DNA of 30,185 nt from NCBI GenBank assembly GCA_964607765.1, contig CAZSNT010000131.1:1-30185 (forward strand), written 5' to 3'. The DNA is from CAZSNT01 sp964607765. Its GTDB lineage: Bacteria; Verrucomicrobiota; Lentisphaeria; Oligosphaerales; JABHEG01. The position numbers and the translations under genes are program-made. Positions 16,653-25,821 of the stretch are shown in pieces. Positions within the stretch are counted from its first letter, which is position 1, and the number at the start of each line of letters is the position of its first letter. The notes under the pieces are model-generated. The model was given only the letters and a program-made list of their open reading frames with translations, ran no database searches and was not told the origin of the DNA.

Positions 16653-19600
16653 TCAAGGCTCTACGCTTCGGCTTTCTCCAGCCTGCGGCAGGATGTGGAG
16701 GGCGCGAAGTGTTCCGTCGCGCGTGGCCACGACGCAGGTCGTGTCGCCGATGACGGCCGCCACTACGCCGGCCTCCAACTCGCTGACCGCAAGCGGTCGC
16801 CCGCTGCGGCCGCTCAGCGTCGCCATCCGCCCGGCAGCCGTGGCCGCCAGCACGAGCGCATCGGCGCCAGCCCGGGCCGTGAGCAACGCTGTGACCGGCG
16901 CGCCGAGATCCACCCGCCAGCGGCTCTCGCCCGTTGCATCGAAACAGTAGACGCTGTGACTCATCGAGCCGGCCAGGATCTCGTCACGGCCGTCCCCGTC
17001 CAGGTCGGCAGTCACGACGTGCTTGACTTCATCGCCCGTGTTGACCTGCCAGCGCAGCGTGCCATTGGAGCCAACGCAGTGAATGTAACCGTCGCCGCCC
17101 CCAAAGACCACGCCGCGCCTGCGGTCGCCGTCGAATGAGCCGGTGGCAATGTCGTGGCAGATGGGACCGAAGCGGTGCTTCCAGCGCAACGTGCCGTCTG
17201 CGTTCAGGGCGCTGGCCCAGTAGTAGTGTGTTCCGCAGATCACCTCATCGCTGCCGTCCCCGTCCAGGTCTGCCACGGCACCCGAGCGTGAGGGGTGGAC
17301 GCTCTCGTAGTGCCACAACGCCTCCCCCAGCGCAGTGAAGGCGTGGAACCGCCAATTCTCCCCCCCAACAATGACCTCCCGCGTACCGCCGCCGTCAATG
17401 TCGCCGACGCGTACGATGTTCGCATGTGGTGTACGTCGGTAGAATTGAAGCTCTCGGCTCCACAGCTCTTTGCCGCCGCAGTCCAGAACGCTGACTCGGT
17501 GGTCCTGACGCGCGACCACGAGCTCATCCGTGCCATCGCCGTCGAGATCCCCGGCGGTCGCGTCGTTGAGGCGGCAGCCGATGTCACTCAGCCAGCGCTG
17601 CGTGCCCGTCCCGGCGTCCAGGCACAGCAGCGCGCCCTCCTCAGTTGCGACGTAAAGCGCCTGCGCCGCGGCACGGGCCCGGCCCGTCGCCAGGCGGGTC
17701 ACGTGGAGCGGCGCCAGGTCGGCCAGGTCGCGCTGTGGCCTGCCCTCCACAATGAGCTGAGCCAGGTAGATAGCCGAGCCTGGCTTGGGCTGCAGTGTGA
17801 GCCGAACCCAGCGTGCGTTCCGACCGGCTCCGTCCACAATGTACTCGCGCGGCAATCCGAAATCCGGGTGGGGACCGTCATCGGTGACAACGCCCAGCAG
17901 GGCACAGTCCTGCACAAAACGGTCCGTGCTCACTTCGACCGTGGCGTTGCCAAGCAGATACGACGTCTGCTTGCTCGATGTGGTAGCCCACCATTGCATC
18001 CACTTCACGCGGCGAATGTGGCAGACTTCGCCCAAATCGAGCGTGAGCGTGACGTCGCGATCCGGTTCGTACATGACCGAAGTCGCCGTGTTGTTTGCCC
18101 ACTTGCCGTCGAACAGCGCATCCAGCGTGTTGGGAGCGGACGCACTGAACACGTTCTGCGTTGCTGGACCGGGCTCGCTGGTCAACTCAATGCCCAGATC
18201 GACGCTGCCGGGCAAGCCGCGATTCGCGGACAGCACGGCGTACTCCGGGGCAAGGCGCTGCTGCCAGCCCAGCGGGTGCGGCGGGGCATCAACGGCGGGC
18301 GCCACGTTCGGCACAGGGGGCCTGGTGGGGAGTTCCATGAGTACGCCCGCTGCACCCGGGTCAGGCAGGTCGACGCTCCGAGGGTGCTCCGATTCGTGCA
18401 GAGCCCTGCCCTCGAGTCGGGCTGCCGTGACACCCAACAACGACAGGCCTGCCCGGTCCAACGCAATGACGTCCGCGTCGGTGTCGAAGCGCCCCTCGGG
18501 GGTGTTGCCGCGGAACGGGCCCAGGCCGACACCGAACGGGCCGCTGTCGGTCCACACAATCACACCGTCGCTGCCGCGCACATGCTGCAGCAGGCACGGC
18601 TCGCACGGACCTTCGGGGGCGCCGTGAAGCAGCGTGGCGAACACATACGAGTCGCCCGCCGCCAAACGTACAGTGGCCGTTGCGGCCAACGACCGTACAA
18701 CGGGGTCGGCGTGGGGGTAGCCTTCCCAGTTCTTGCCGAGATCCGCGTCACTCGTCAGTGTCAGCTCCGGACCCGGCGCCGGCTGGATCCACAGCGACGG
18801 CTCGCCCTGGCTCAGAAGCAGGCCGCGTTCGCCCAACGAGGCAGCGCCCACGCCATGCCACAGCTGACGCAGCTGATACTCCGCGTCTGACCGGGCAGTT
18901 ACGCGGTCAAACACCAGGAAAACGCGTGCCCATTTGAGCCACACAACCGTGCGTTCCCAGTCCGTGCCGGCATACGCGGTCAATCGCGTGCGGCTGTAGC
19001 CGTAGCGTTCCGACTCACCCACGCCCAAGAGCTCCGCATAGGCCGGGATCGGCGATGAACGGCCGTCGCAGAAGACCGTCAGCGAGTTGTGGTACTTGAC
19101 CTGCGCCTTGTAGTAGTCGTTGTCGGCCAACCAGATCCGCCCGAACATGGTCAGTTGCGGCAGACTGTTCCCATCCAGATGCTTGTGCCCGCCGTTGCTG
19201 AGGCCGTCCAGAAGCAGATAAGCCGCATCTTCCCGCATGGCCTCCCGAAACGTGATCTTGTCAAAGCACGCCTCGAGCGGGGGACGTGTCTCGGCCGAAT
19301 GAGTCGCATAGAACTGGGGCTCCAACGGCCAGACTCGAACGCCATTGTACTCGAAGGGGACGTGTCCCGTGTTGGTGCCGTAAAACGCGTGCAGCTCGCA
19401 CGTGTTCTTCTTGCGCCGTTTGACGTCTGCCGCCCAGGCAGCGGAGGGATCGCGCGTGACGAACGCGAACACGTCCAGGCAGATCAGCTCGCTGTTCCAG
19501 CAACGCCACGATCCGGTGTCGCCATACGGCACTTGGTAACCCAGGTTGTTCATGGTGCCGATGCAGTAGTCGATGATGCGCCTGCCATTCCCGTTCTCGA

Positions 19601-21314
19601 ACAGGCCGAAGTCGGGGCGCGCCACGGCGTAGCGCATCAGGTGCCCGTTCGTCAGCCACTGGTACCCGTTACAGTCCTCGTAAGGCTTGAAATAGCCGGC
19701 CTGGCGCCGGAACATGGCGTCCGCAACACCGAGCCACTGTTGACCTTCGAGTACGTCGTACGCCTGCGTGAAGTAGAGCCCCGCGAACAGGGCTCCCAGA
19801 CCGGGGAAGGTCTGGTGGTTATGCGGCACACGTGTACTGCTCGCCGCGCCGGCACAGCCGGGAATGACCGCTTCGGTCAGCCAACGTCCCATGGCTTTGA
19901 CCACGCGCAGGCGTTCCGCGTCGGTCAGCGCAGGATCGTGCTCGATCACGTCCCAGCCCGACACGACCAGGCCCGACGGGAAATCGCTGTCAAAGCCCCA
20001 CGGCCCACCGTACTTCCTGGGGTCAGCGACCGCGCTCTCCGCATACAGGTCCCAGAGCGCTGCGAACAATTTGGCCTCCACGCTGTGCCCGGTGAGTTGG
20101 TAGCGCTGTGCCACGCTCTTCAGGACGCCGGCAATGGAAGTGTGTCGGCCAGTAGCCAGCGCACGCCGGCCGTGGGCCAGGCCCTGCTCGAGACGTCTGG
20201 TCCCGGACCGCTCCTCCCCTGCGTACCGGAAGCGCTCGAGGAAGCCGCGGCTGTAGTCGCGCTTGAAGAGCCGGGCCAGTGCCAGGTCGGGGCCCGGGGG
20301 CTCTGCCTCAACCGCGGCGACAAACGCGCGGGCTGCCTTGGCCAAACCGTTGGAGTCGGAGGCGCCGACGACGATGGCATTGACACCTTTGCCAAAGGGA
20401 TCGAACACGGTATGCACCAGAGAACCACCACCACCGGGGCAGACGCTGTCAACAGGCGTCAGGTACCGGGCGTATAACAGTAACAGCGCGGGGTTCGTGT
20501 TGACGCAGCCCAGCACGACCGCGGTCTGGTCCGGCTCACGATCCGCAGCCGTGCCGGGTCGGCAGGGAAGCACCACGCCTGTGAGCTGCTCTATCGCTTG
20601 CACAATCGCCGCGGCCGCCTGTCGCCCCGCCGCCGAGTCGGGATGCAGAACGACCGCTTCAGCGCGGCCGCCCTGCACGAGTACCGTTTTGCGGACAAGC
20701 GTAGAGGGTTCAGTCAGGTCGGGAATGGCCTTGAGCCGCAACGCAGTCCCGACGCGGTCCAGCAGTACATCCAGATGCGTCTCATCGTCAGGTGTGCCGA
20801 TGATGAACTCAATCCTGTCGACGCGGTCCGGCGTGCGGTCCCCCACTACGCTCGGCTCCCAACTCAACCCCTCCCAACTCAGACCGGACTGCAGGCTGAA
20901 CGTGCGCCAGGTCTCTCGCAGCTGCCCGCTCCACGACTGGAAGCTCCAGGCCGGCTTGGCCTCGTCGCGGTTGTAGCAGCGTACGTAGAACGCGCGGGTC
21001 GCACCGGGATGGCTGGTGCGCGCATCGAAGGTCAGCCGGACATTGCGCAAGTCAATCGGCTCAGGCAATGGGACCATCACCCCGAAGTAGTGGTTGCCTT
21101 GCGCGGTCGTCGAACGCGCCTGCAGATGCAGTGCCCCGCCGCCGTCTGTGGTGTGTCCCGGGCCCGAGGCGATGCCAACTGTTCGCTCCGCTCCCCCTCT
21201 GCCCCAGGTCTCAGTCACGCCGGCCGCCGAGTCGAGCCGCAATAAAGGCGCACCAGCCGCCACGGCCGAGCCGGCAAACGCGAGCAACAGGATCAGGACA
21301 GTGTGCCAGGGCAT
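16653..21314 (-). CDS. Giant secreted heparinase II/III-like protein fused to discoidin-like and FG-GAP/PQQ-like propeller domains
   Basis: This 1553-aa protein begins MPWHTVLILLLAFAGSAVAA, a signal peptide. Residues about 25-195 are a jelly-roll-like domain. An alpha-toroid region spans about 360-640 (VPHNHQTFPGLGALF near 495; NGYQWLTNGHLMRYAV near 550). The heparinase II/III C-terminal beta-sandwich begins near 700 (GGHKHLDGNSLPQLTMFG). A discoidin (F5/8 type C)-like domain occupies about 1050-1195 (NTLDALFDGKWANN, VTLTLDLGEVCHIRRVKW). From about 1205 to the end is a beta-propeller with Ca-binding repeats (DLDGDGTDELVV, DLDGDGSDEVICG, DLDGDGRDEILAGS) and PQQ-like blades (LYVATEEGALLCLDAGTG). 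Heparinase-fold lyases cleave uronic-acid glycans, and the attached domains would mediate binding. GGAGG precedes the ATG by 5 nt. It heads an operon with the racemase and DUF1611 genes. Confidence 0.85.
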   Translation of the reverse strand: MPWHTVLILLLAFAGSAVAAGAPLLRLDSAAGVTETWGRGGAERTVGIASGPGHTTDGGGALHLQARSTTAQGNHYFGVMVPLPEPIDLRNVRLTFDARTSHPGATRAFYVRCYNRDEAKPAWSFQSWSGQLRETWRTFSLQSGLSWEGLSWEPSVVGDRTPDRVDRIEFIIGTPDDETHLDVLLDRVGTALRLKAIPDLTEPSTLVRKTVLVQGGRAEAVVLHPDSAAGRQAAAAIVQAIEQLTGVVLPCRPGTAADREPDQTAVVLGCVNTNPALLLLYARYLTPVDSVCPGGGGSLVHTVFDPFGKGVNAIVVGASDSNGLAKAARAFVAAVEAEPPGPDLALARLFKRDYSRGFLERFRYAGEERSGTRRLEQGLAHGRRALATGRHTSIAGVLKSVAQRYQLTGHSVEAKLFAALWDLYAESAVADPRKYGGPWGFDSDFPSGLVVSGWDVIEHDPALTDAERLRVVKAMGRWLTEAVIPGCAGAASSTRVPHNHQTFPGLGALFAGLYFTQAYDVLEGQQWLGVADAMFRRQAGYFKPYEDCNGYQWLTNGHLMRYAVARPDFGLFENGNGRRIIDYCIGTMNNLGYQVPYGDTGSWRCWNSELICLDVFAFVTRDPSAAWAADVKRRKKNTCELHAFYGTNTGHVPFEYNGVRVWPLEPQFYATHSAETRPPLEACFDKITFREAMREDAAYLLLDGLSNGGHKHLDGNSLPQLTMFGRIWLADNDYYKAQVKYHNSLTVFCDGRSSPIPAYAELLGVGESERYGYSRTRLTAYAGTDWERTVVWLKWARVFLVFDRVTARSDAEYQLRQLWHGVGAASLGERGLLLSQGEPSLWIQPAPGPELTLTSDADLGKNWEGYPHADPVVRSLAATATVRLAAGDSYVFATLLHGAPEGPCEPCLLQHVRGSDGVIVWTDSGPFGVGLGPFRGNTPEGRFDTDADVIALDRAGLSLLGVTAARLEGRALHESEHPRSVDLPDPGAAGVLMELPTRPPVPNVAPAVDAPPHPLGWQQRLAPEYAVLSANRGLPGSVDLGIELTSEPGPATQNVFSASAPNTLDALFDGKWANNTATSVMYEPDRDVTLTLDLGEVCHIRRVKWMQWWATTSSKQTSYLLGNATVEVSTDRFVQDCALLGVVTDDGPHPDFGLPREYIVDGAGRNARWVRLTLQPKPGSAIYLAQLIVEGRPQRDLADLAPLHVTRLATGRARAAAQALYVATEEGALLCLDAGTGTQRWLSDIGCRLNDATAGDLDGDGTDELVVARQDHRVSVLDCGGKELWSRELQFYRRTPHANIVRVGDIDGGGTREVIVGGENWRFHAFTALGEALWHYESVHPSRSGAVADLDGDGSDEVICGTHYYWASALNADGTLRWKHRFGPICHDIATGSFDGDRRRGVVFGGGDGYIHCVGSNGTLRWQVNTGDEVKHVVTADLDGDGRDEILAGSMSHSVYCFDATGESRWRVDLGAPVTALLTARAGADALVLAATAAGRMATLSGRSGRPLAVSELEAGVVAAVIGDTTCVVATRDGTLRALHILPQAGESRSVEP

Positions 21315-21701
21315 CGCGGGCCTCCGTTTGGAGTGGCTATCCGAGCCGCCGGTTTCCGGGACCTAACGTAGCCACACGGAACAATGTCCGCAACGAGTCG
21401 TCCGGAGCACTCACGAATGCACCGGCTGTTGACCGGAAAACACCTCGGAGCAGAGCAGACGTTGACCGGAAAACACCCCCGCACCGGTTGTTGACCGGAA
21501 AACGCGTGGCGGGCGGGACGGCGCAGCGGCAGCAGCAGGAGTGGGTCTGTCCGCCCTTCCCTGGCGGGGTCGTGGGAGCCGGCGAGCAGCGTGGGACACA
21601 GGGCAAACCGGTCGCCGTGTTTCCTGCGGCAGGAATGGCTAAATCACGGAATGGGATTACTTTATACAGCTTCGAATCTTGTGTCTGGCGAAGGGTTTGT
21701 G
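21315..21701. other. Divergent intergenic region between the heparinase-like and DUF6785 genes
   Basis: No gene of its own is seen in these 387 bp. The left part holds the ribosome-binding site GGAGG of the heparinase-like gene. The middle holds a three-copy repeat (21419-21506). The right part has a possible -10 TATACA (21663-21668) without a good -35, and AAGGG just before the ATG at 21702. Short frames here encode repeated FPVN or FRST tetrapeptides that only reflect the DNA repeat. Confidence 0.6.
21419..21506. repeat. Three copies of a TTGACCGGAAAAC element with flanking dyad
   Basis: TTGACCGGAAAACACC is at 21429-21444 and 21462-21477, and the variant TTGACCGGAAAACGCG is at 21491-21506. 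Copies one and three extend leftwards as GCACCGGYTGTTGACCGG (from 21419 and 21481). This includes a dyad CCGGT-tgttg-ACCGG at 21484-21498, perfect in copy three and with one mismatch in copy one. Repeat spacing is 33 and 29 bp, about three helical turns. The position in a divergent promoter region suggests a regulator-binding array. A role as a degenerate mobile or REP-like repeat is also possible. Confidence 0.8.
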
Positions 21702-23747
21702 ATGACTTGGCGCGCTGTACTCATCGGCATGGTCTGCTCGGTTGTGTTGTGCAGCATCACGTACTTCAACCAGTCAGTGATGCGGCAGAGCGCGATCGTG
21801 GGCAACTACATCCCGCTGAGTGTCTATGGCACGCTGATTCTGGTGGTAGTCGTCATCAACCCACTGCTGGGCAAGCTCCGCGCGTCGTGGCGTCTGTCCG
21901 GGCGTGAGCTGGCCGTGACCCTGACCATGGTCCTTGCCACGTGCGGCATTGCCGAGTCCGGGTTCATGAAGACGTTCACGAACGTGCTCATGCTGCCGCG
22001 GCACTACCGGCGGACCACACCGGCCTGGGACTATGCGGACACGGGCACGTTCTCGCGGTTGCCGGATCACATGCTGGCGCAGACGGGGGCTGACGATGCG
22101 GCCCTGGACTCTTACATCCAGGGCGCTGTGGGCAACGAATCCGTCTCGTTTGCCGACGTGCCCTGGGACGCGTGGGTCACGCCGCTGCTGACGTGGCTGC
22201 CTATGGCGATCCTTCTGATCATCGGTTTCACAGCGTTGGCCTTGGTCGTGCATCGGCAGTGGTCCGACCACGAGAAGCTGCCCTATCCCCTTGCCACATT
22301 CGCCACCGGACTGCTGGGAACGGGCGCGGACGGCCAGGGCTCCGTGCTCCGCAACCGCTCGTTCTGGGTGGCGACCGCGGCCATCCTCTCGATCCACATG
22401 ATCAACTTCGCCTACAGCTGGTGGCCGGAACACACGGTCAGCGTCAAGACTGCCTTTGATATGCGGGCGTTGACATCGCTGATCCCGGCATTCGAGTTCG
22501 CGCGGCTGCGGAATGCGATTCTGTACTGCCGTCTGTACTTTGCGGTGGTCGGTGTGGCCTACATCGTGTCCAGCGACGTGTCGTTCTCGTTCGCCGTGGT
22601 GCCGTTTGTCGGGACGATCGCGCAGGGGATCCTGGCCAAGTACGGCATCAGCTTCATGGCTGGGGGCGAGCATCGTGCGTCGATTTACACGTCGCTTAAC
22701 ATCGGCAGTTTCATTGCGTTTCTCGGCATGGTCCTGTTTTTCGGGCGGCGCCATTACTGGAGTGTGCTGCGGCGTTCGCTCGGGTTCAAGTCAGAGGAGA
22801 AGCTGTACCCATACGAGGTGTGGGCGGGGCGTGTTTTCATGGTTTGTACGTTGTTGTGCACGTGCATGATGATGGCCTACGGGCTGCAGTGGCCTTTTGC
22901 AATTCTCTACATGTTCATGATCGTTGTGTTCTACGTCGGCGTGGCTCGCGTGGTCGCGCAGACCGGGCTGTTCATCATGAAGCCCGCGTGGGTCCCGCAC
23001 ATTCTGCTTCTCGGTCTGTTCGGCGGCTACGCGCTGGGGCCGACAGCGGCGTTGATCGCGATGATGCTGTCTTCGGTGCTGTTCGCCGAGGCACGGGAGA
23101 CGGTCATGCCGTACATGGTGAACTCGTTCAACCTGCTCGAGCGTGAGGGTGAGAGCTCGCGGCTGGGGCGCATTGCGGCGTGGTCCGCACTGGCTGCAGT
23201 GATCGGCATGGTGATCGGGCTTGCGGTCATGCTCCGAATCCAGTACTCGCACGGCACGGACATGGCGGCGGGCGGCTGGTTCACTCGCGCTGTCCCGTCT
23301 TACCCGTTCGAGATATCCACGGACATCGCGCAGCGGCTCAAGAGTCAGGGCGCTCTGGCCGCGTCCGATGCGCTCGGGCCGTGGGAGCGGATTAAGTCGA
23401 TCCAGCCGGAGAAGCCCTTCGCGATCAGCTTCATCATCGGCGTGCTGCTGGTCGTCGGCTGTTACGTTGGGCGAATCCGCATCAAAGGCTGGCCCATCAA
23501 CCCGGCCGTGTTCCTGCTCTGGTCCTGGTCGCACTGCGCGAAGCTGGCGTTCTCGTTCTTCGTGGGCTGGCTGATCAAAGCTGCTGCCACGCGCTACGGC
23601 GGCGTGCCGATGGTGGAGAAAGTGAAAGTGATCATGATCGGGGTGATCGCCGGAGACATGCTGGGCGCATTCATTCCGGCCGTCATCAGTGCGATCTACT
23701 ACTTCGTCACAGGCAGCCCGCCGCGCAGCTACATCATCATGCCGTGA
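21702..23747 (+). CDS. Polytopic membrane protein, DUF6785/DUF6784 family (first copy)
   Basis: This 681-aa integral membrane protein has about 12-14 hydrophobic segments spread along its length (for example LIGMVCSVVLCSITYF at 7-22, LILVVVVINPLLG at 45-57, ILYMFMIVVFYVGVARVV). The N-terminal two-thirds match DUF6785. The C-terminal part (GWPINPAVFLLWSW, GWLIKAAATRYGGVP, VIAGDMLGAFIP) matches DUF6784. The family is of unknown function and common in PVC-type bacteria. Its size, topology and place beside secreted lyases suggest a transporter for oligosaccharides or peptides, which is inference. AAGGG precedes the ATG. The start at 21702 was chosen because the tandem paralogue begins with the same residues MTWRAVLIG. 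The paralogue lies 25 bp downstream. Confidence 0.85.
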   Translation: MTWRAVLIGMVCSVVLCSITYFNQSVMRQSAIVGNYIPLSVYGTLILVVVVINPLLGKLRASWRLSGRELAVTLTMVLATCGIAESGFMKTFTNVLMLPRHYRRTTPAWDYADTGTFSRLPDHMLAQTGADDAALDSYIQGAVGNESVSFADVPWDAWVTPLLTWLPMAILLIIGFTALALVVHRQWSDHEKLPYPLATFATGLLGTGADGQGSVLRNRSFWVATAAILSIHMINFAYSWWPEHTVSVKTAFDMRALTSLIPAFEFARLRNAILYCRLYFAVVGVAYIVSSDVSFSFAVVPFVGTIAQGILAKYGISFMAGGEHRASIYTSLNIGSFIAFLGMVLFFGRRHYWSVLRRSLGFKSEEKLYPYEVWAGRVFMVCTLLCTCMMMAYGLQWPFAILYMFMIVVFYVGVARVVAQTGLFIMKPAWVPHILLLGLFGGYALGPTAALIAMMLSSVLFAEARETVMPYMVNSFNLLEREGESSRLGRIAAWSALAAVIGMVIGLAVMLRIQYSHGTDMAAGGWFTRAVPSYPFEISTDIAQRLKSQGALAASDALGPWERIKSIQPEKPFAISFIIGVLLVVGCYVGRIRIKGWPINPAVFLLWSWSHCAKLAFSFFVGWLIKAAATRYGGVPMVEKVKVIMIGVIAGDMLGAFIPAVISAIYYFVTGSPPRSYIIMP

Positions 23748-23772
23748 TCCCCTGTGCGACGAAAGGACCGGT

Positions 23773-25818
23773 ATGACCTGGCGCGCGGTTCTCATCGGCT
23801 TCCTCAGCTCCGTGATTCTGTGCAGCATCACGTACTTCAACCAGTCCGTGATGCGGCAGTCCGCGATCGTGGGCAACTACATCCCGTTGAGCGTGTACGG
23901 CACGTTGATTCTGGTCGTCGTTGTCATCAATCCGCTGCTGGGTCGGATTCGCGCCTCGTGGCGCCTGTCCGGACGTGAGCTGGCGGTGACTCTGACCATG
24001 GTCCTGGCCACGTGCGGCATTGCCGAGTCCGGGTTCATGAAGACGTTCACGAACGTGCTCATGCTGCCGCAGCACTATCGGCGGACCACGCCGGCCTGGG
24101 ACTACGCGGACACGGGCACGTTCTCACGCCTACCCGGTCACATGCTCGCCGATCCGGGGCCCGCGGACACCGCGTTGGACTCCTACATCCAAGGCACGGT
24201 CGGCAACGAATCCGTTGCGTTCAGTGACCTGCCGTGGCAAGCTTGGGCGGCGCCGCTTCTGACGTGGCTGCCCATGGCCGTGCTGCTGATTGTCGGGTTC
24301 ACGGCGTTGGCGCTGGTCGTACATCGGCAGTGGTCCGATCACGAGAAGCTCCCTTATCCACTGGCCACGTTCGCCACCGGACTGCTCGGCACGGGCGAGG
24401 ACGGGCACGGGTCCGTGCTGCAGCAGAAGCGGTTCTGGCTCGCGGCGGGGGCCGTGTTCGCCATCCACATGGTCAACTTCGCGCACAGCTGGTGGCCGGA
24501 ATACATGATCCGCATCAACACGGTCTTCGACATGCGCCCGATCAGCCCGCTCATTCCGGGTTTCGAGACGGCGCGGCTGCGCAACGCAATTCTCTACTGC
24601 CGCCTGTATTTTGCGGTTGTCGGGATTGCGTACCTGGTGTCGAGCGACGTGTCGTTCTCGTTTGCCGCGGTACCGGTCGTCGGCTCGATCGTTCAGGGGA
24701 TTCTGGCCAAGTACGGCGTCAGTTTCATGGCCGGCGGCGAGCACCGTGCCTCGATCTACACGTCACTGAACATCGGCAGCTTCGTTGCATTCCTCGCGAT
24801 GGTCCTCTACTTCGGGCGCCGCCACTACTGGAGCGTGCTGCGACGCACCGTGGGGTTGCGTGCGAACGAGAAGCTGTTTGCCTACGAGGTGTGGGGCGGG
24901 CGCGTGTTCGTGGTGTGCATGCTGCTGTGCACGGGGTTGATGATTGCCTACGGGCTGGAGTGGCCTTTCGCGCTGCTTTACATGTTCATGATCATCGTGT
25001 TCTATGTGGGGGTGGCGCGCGTTGTTGCGCAGACCGGGCTGTTCATCATGAAGCCCGCGTGGGTGCCGCACATCCTGCTCCTCGGCCTGTGCGGCAACTA
25101 CGCGTTGGGGCCCACCGCCGCGTTGATCGCCATGGTGCTGTCCGCAGTGCTGTTTGCGGAAGCGCGCGAGACGGTGATGCCGTACATGGTGAACTCGTTC
25201 AACCTGCTGGAGCGCGAAGGGGAGGGTTCGCGCCTGGGGCGTATTGCGGCGTGGTCCGCGTTGGCTGCAGTGCTTGGCATGGTGATCGGGCTCGCAGTCA
25301 TGCTGCGCATCCAGTACACGCACGGCACGGACATGGCTGCCGGCGGTTGGTTCACGCGCGCTGTGCCGTCCTACCCGTTCGAGATCTCAACCGACATCTC
25401 GCAGCGGCTCAAGAGCCAGGGCGCGCTGGCTGCCTCGGATGCCCTGGGACCATGGCAGCGACTGGCGGCATTCCAGCCGGACAAGCAGTTTTCGGTCAGT
25501 TTCGTGATTGGCGTGCTGCTGGTGGTGGGTTGCTACGTGGGCCGGATTCGCATCAAGGGCTGGCCGATCAACCCGGCTGTGTTCCTGCTGTGGTCATGGT
25601 GGCATTGCGCCAAGCTGACGTTCTCGTTCCTCCTCGGCTGGGGGATCAAGGCTGCTGCCACGCGCTACGGCGGCGTGCCGATGGTCGAGAAGGTCAAGAC
25701 GGTCATGATCGGGGTGATCGCGGGGGATATGCTCGGGGCATTCGTGCCCGCGGTCATCAGCGCAATCTACTACTTTGCCACCGGCAACCCGCCGCCCAGC
25801 TACAACATCATGCCGTGA
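23773..25818 (+). CDS. Polytopic membrane protein, DUF6785/DUF6784 family (second copy)
   Basis: This 681-aa tandem paralogue of the preceding gene is the same length, has no insertions or deletions by eye, and is identical over long blocks (for example RETVMPYMVNSFNLLEREGE). Differences cluster in the segment around residues 205-260 (after LLGTG) and near 570-580, which could be substrate-facing loops. Membrane topology and DUF6784 C-terminus are as in copy one. GAAAGGA lies about 6 nt before the ATG, 25 bp after the first gene, so the two are almost certainly co-transcribed. The pair may form a heteromeric transporter or be a recent duplication under divergence. Its stop lies 3 nt from the stop of the convergent GH50-like gene. 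Confidence 0.87.
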   Translation: MTWRAVLIGFLSSVILCSITYFNQSVMRQSAIVGNYIPLSVYGTLILVVVVINPLLGRIRASWRLSGRELAVTLTMVLATCGIAESGFMKTFTNVLMLPQHYRRTTPAWDYADTGTFSRLPGHMLADPGPADTALDSYIQGTVGNESVAFSDLPWQAWAAPLLTWLPMAVLLIVGFTALALVVHRQWSDHEKLPYPLATFATGLLGTGEDGHGSVLQQKRFWLAAGAVFAIHMVNFAHSWWPEYMIRINTVFDMRPISPLIPGFETARLRNAILYCRLYFAVVGIAYLVSSDVSFSFAAVPVVGSIVQGILAKYGVSFMAGGEHRASIYTSLNIGSFVAFLAMVLYFGRRHYWSVLRRTVGLRANEKLFAYEVWGGRVFVVCMLLCTGLMIAYGLEWPFALLYMFMIIVFYVGVARVVAQTGLFIMKPAWVPHILLLGLCGNYALGPTAALIAMVLSAVLFAEARETVMPYMVNSFNLLEREGEGSRLGRIAAWSALAAVLGMVIGLAVMLRIQYTHGTDMAAGGWFTRAVPSYPFEISTDISQRLKSQGALAASDALGPWQRLAAFQPDKQFSVSFVIGVLLVVGCYVGRIRIKGWPINPAVFLLWSWWHCAKLTFSFLLGWGIKAAATRYGGVPMVEKVKTVMIGVIAGDMLGAFVPAVISAIYYFATGNPPPSYNIMP

Positions 25819-25821
25819 CGG

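Noticed and set aside
17295..18890. 531-aa plus-strand ORF opposite the heparinase-propeller gene
   Set aside because: Shadow frame. The minus strand shows clear discoidin-like and propeller repeats.
21419..21506. Possible CRISPR array
   Set aside because: Only three copies with unequal repeat lengths (16-23 bp) and short spacers of 13-17 bp between the shared cores. No cas genes are present.
21293..21606. Short minus-strand ORFs with repeated FPVN/FRST motifs
   Set aside because: The repeated tetrapeptides derive from the intergenic DNA repeat in different frames.
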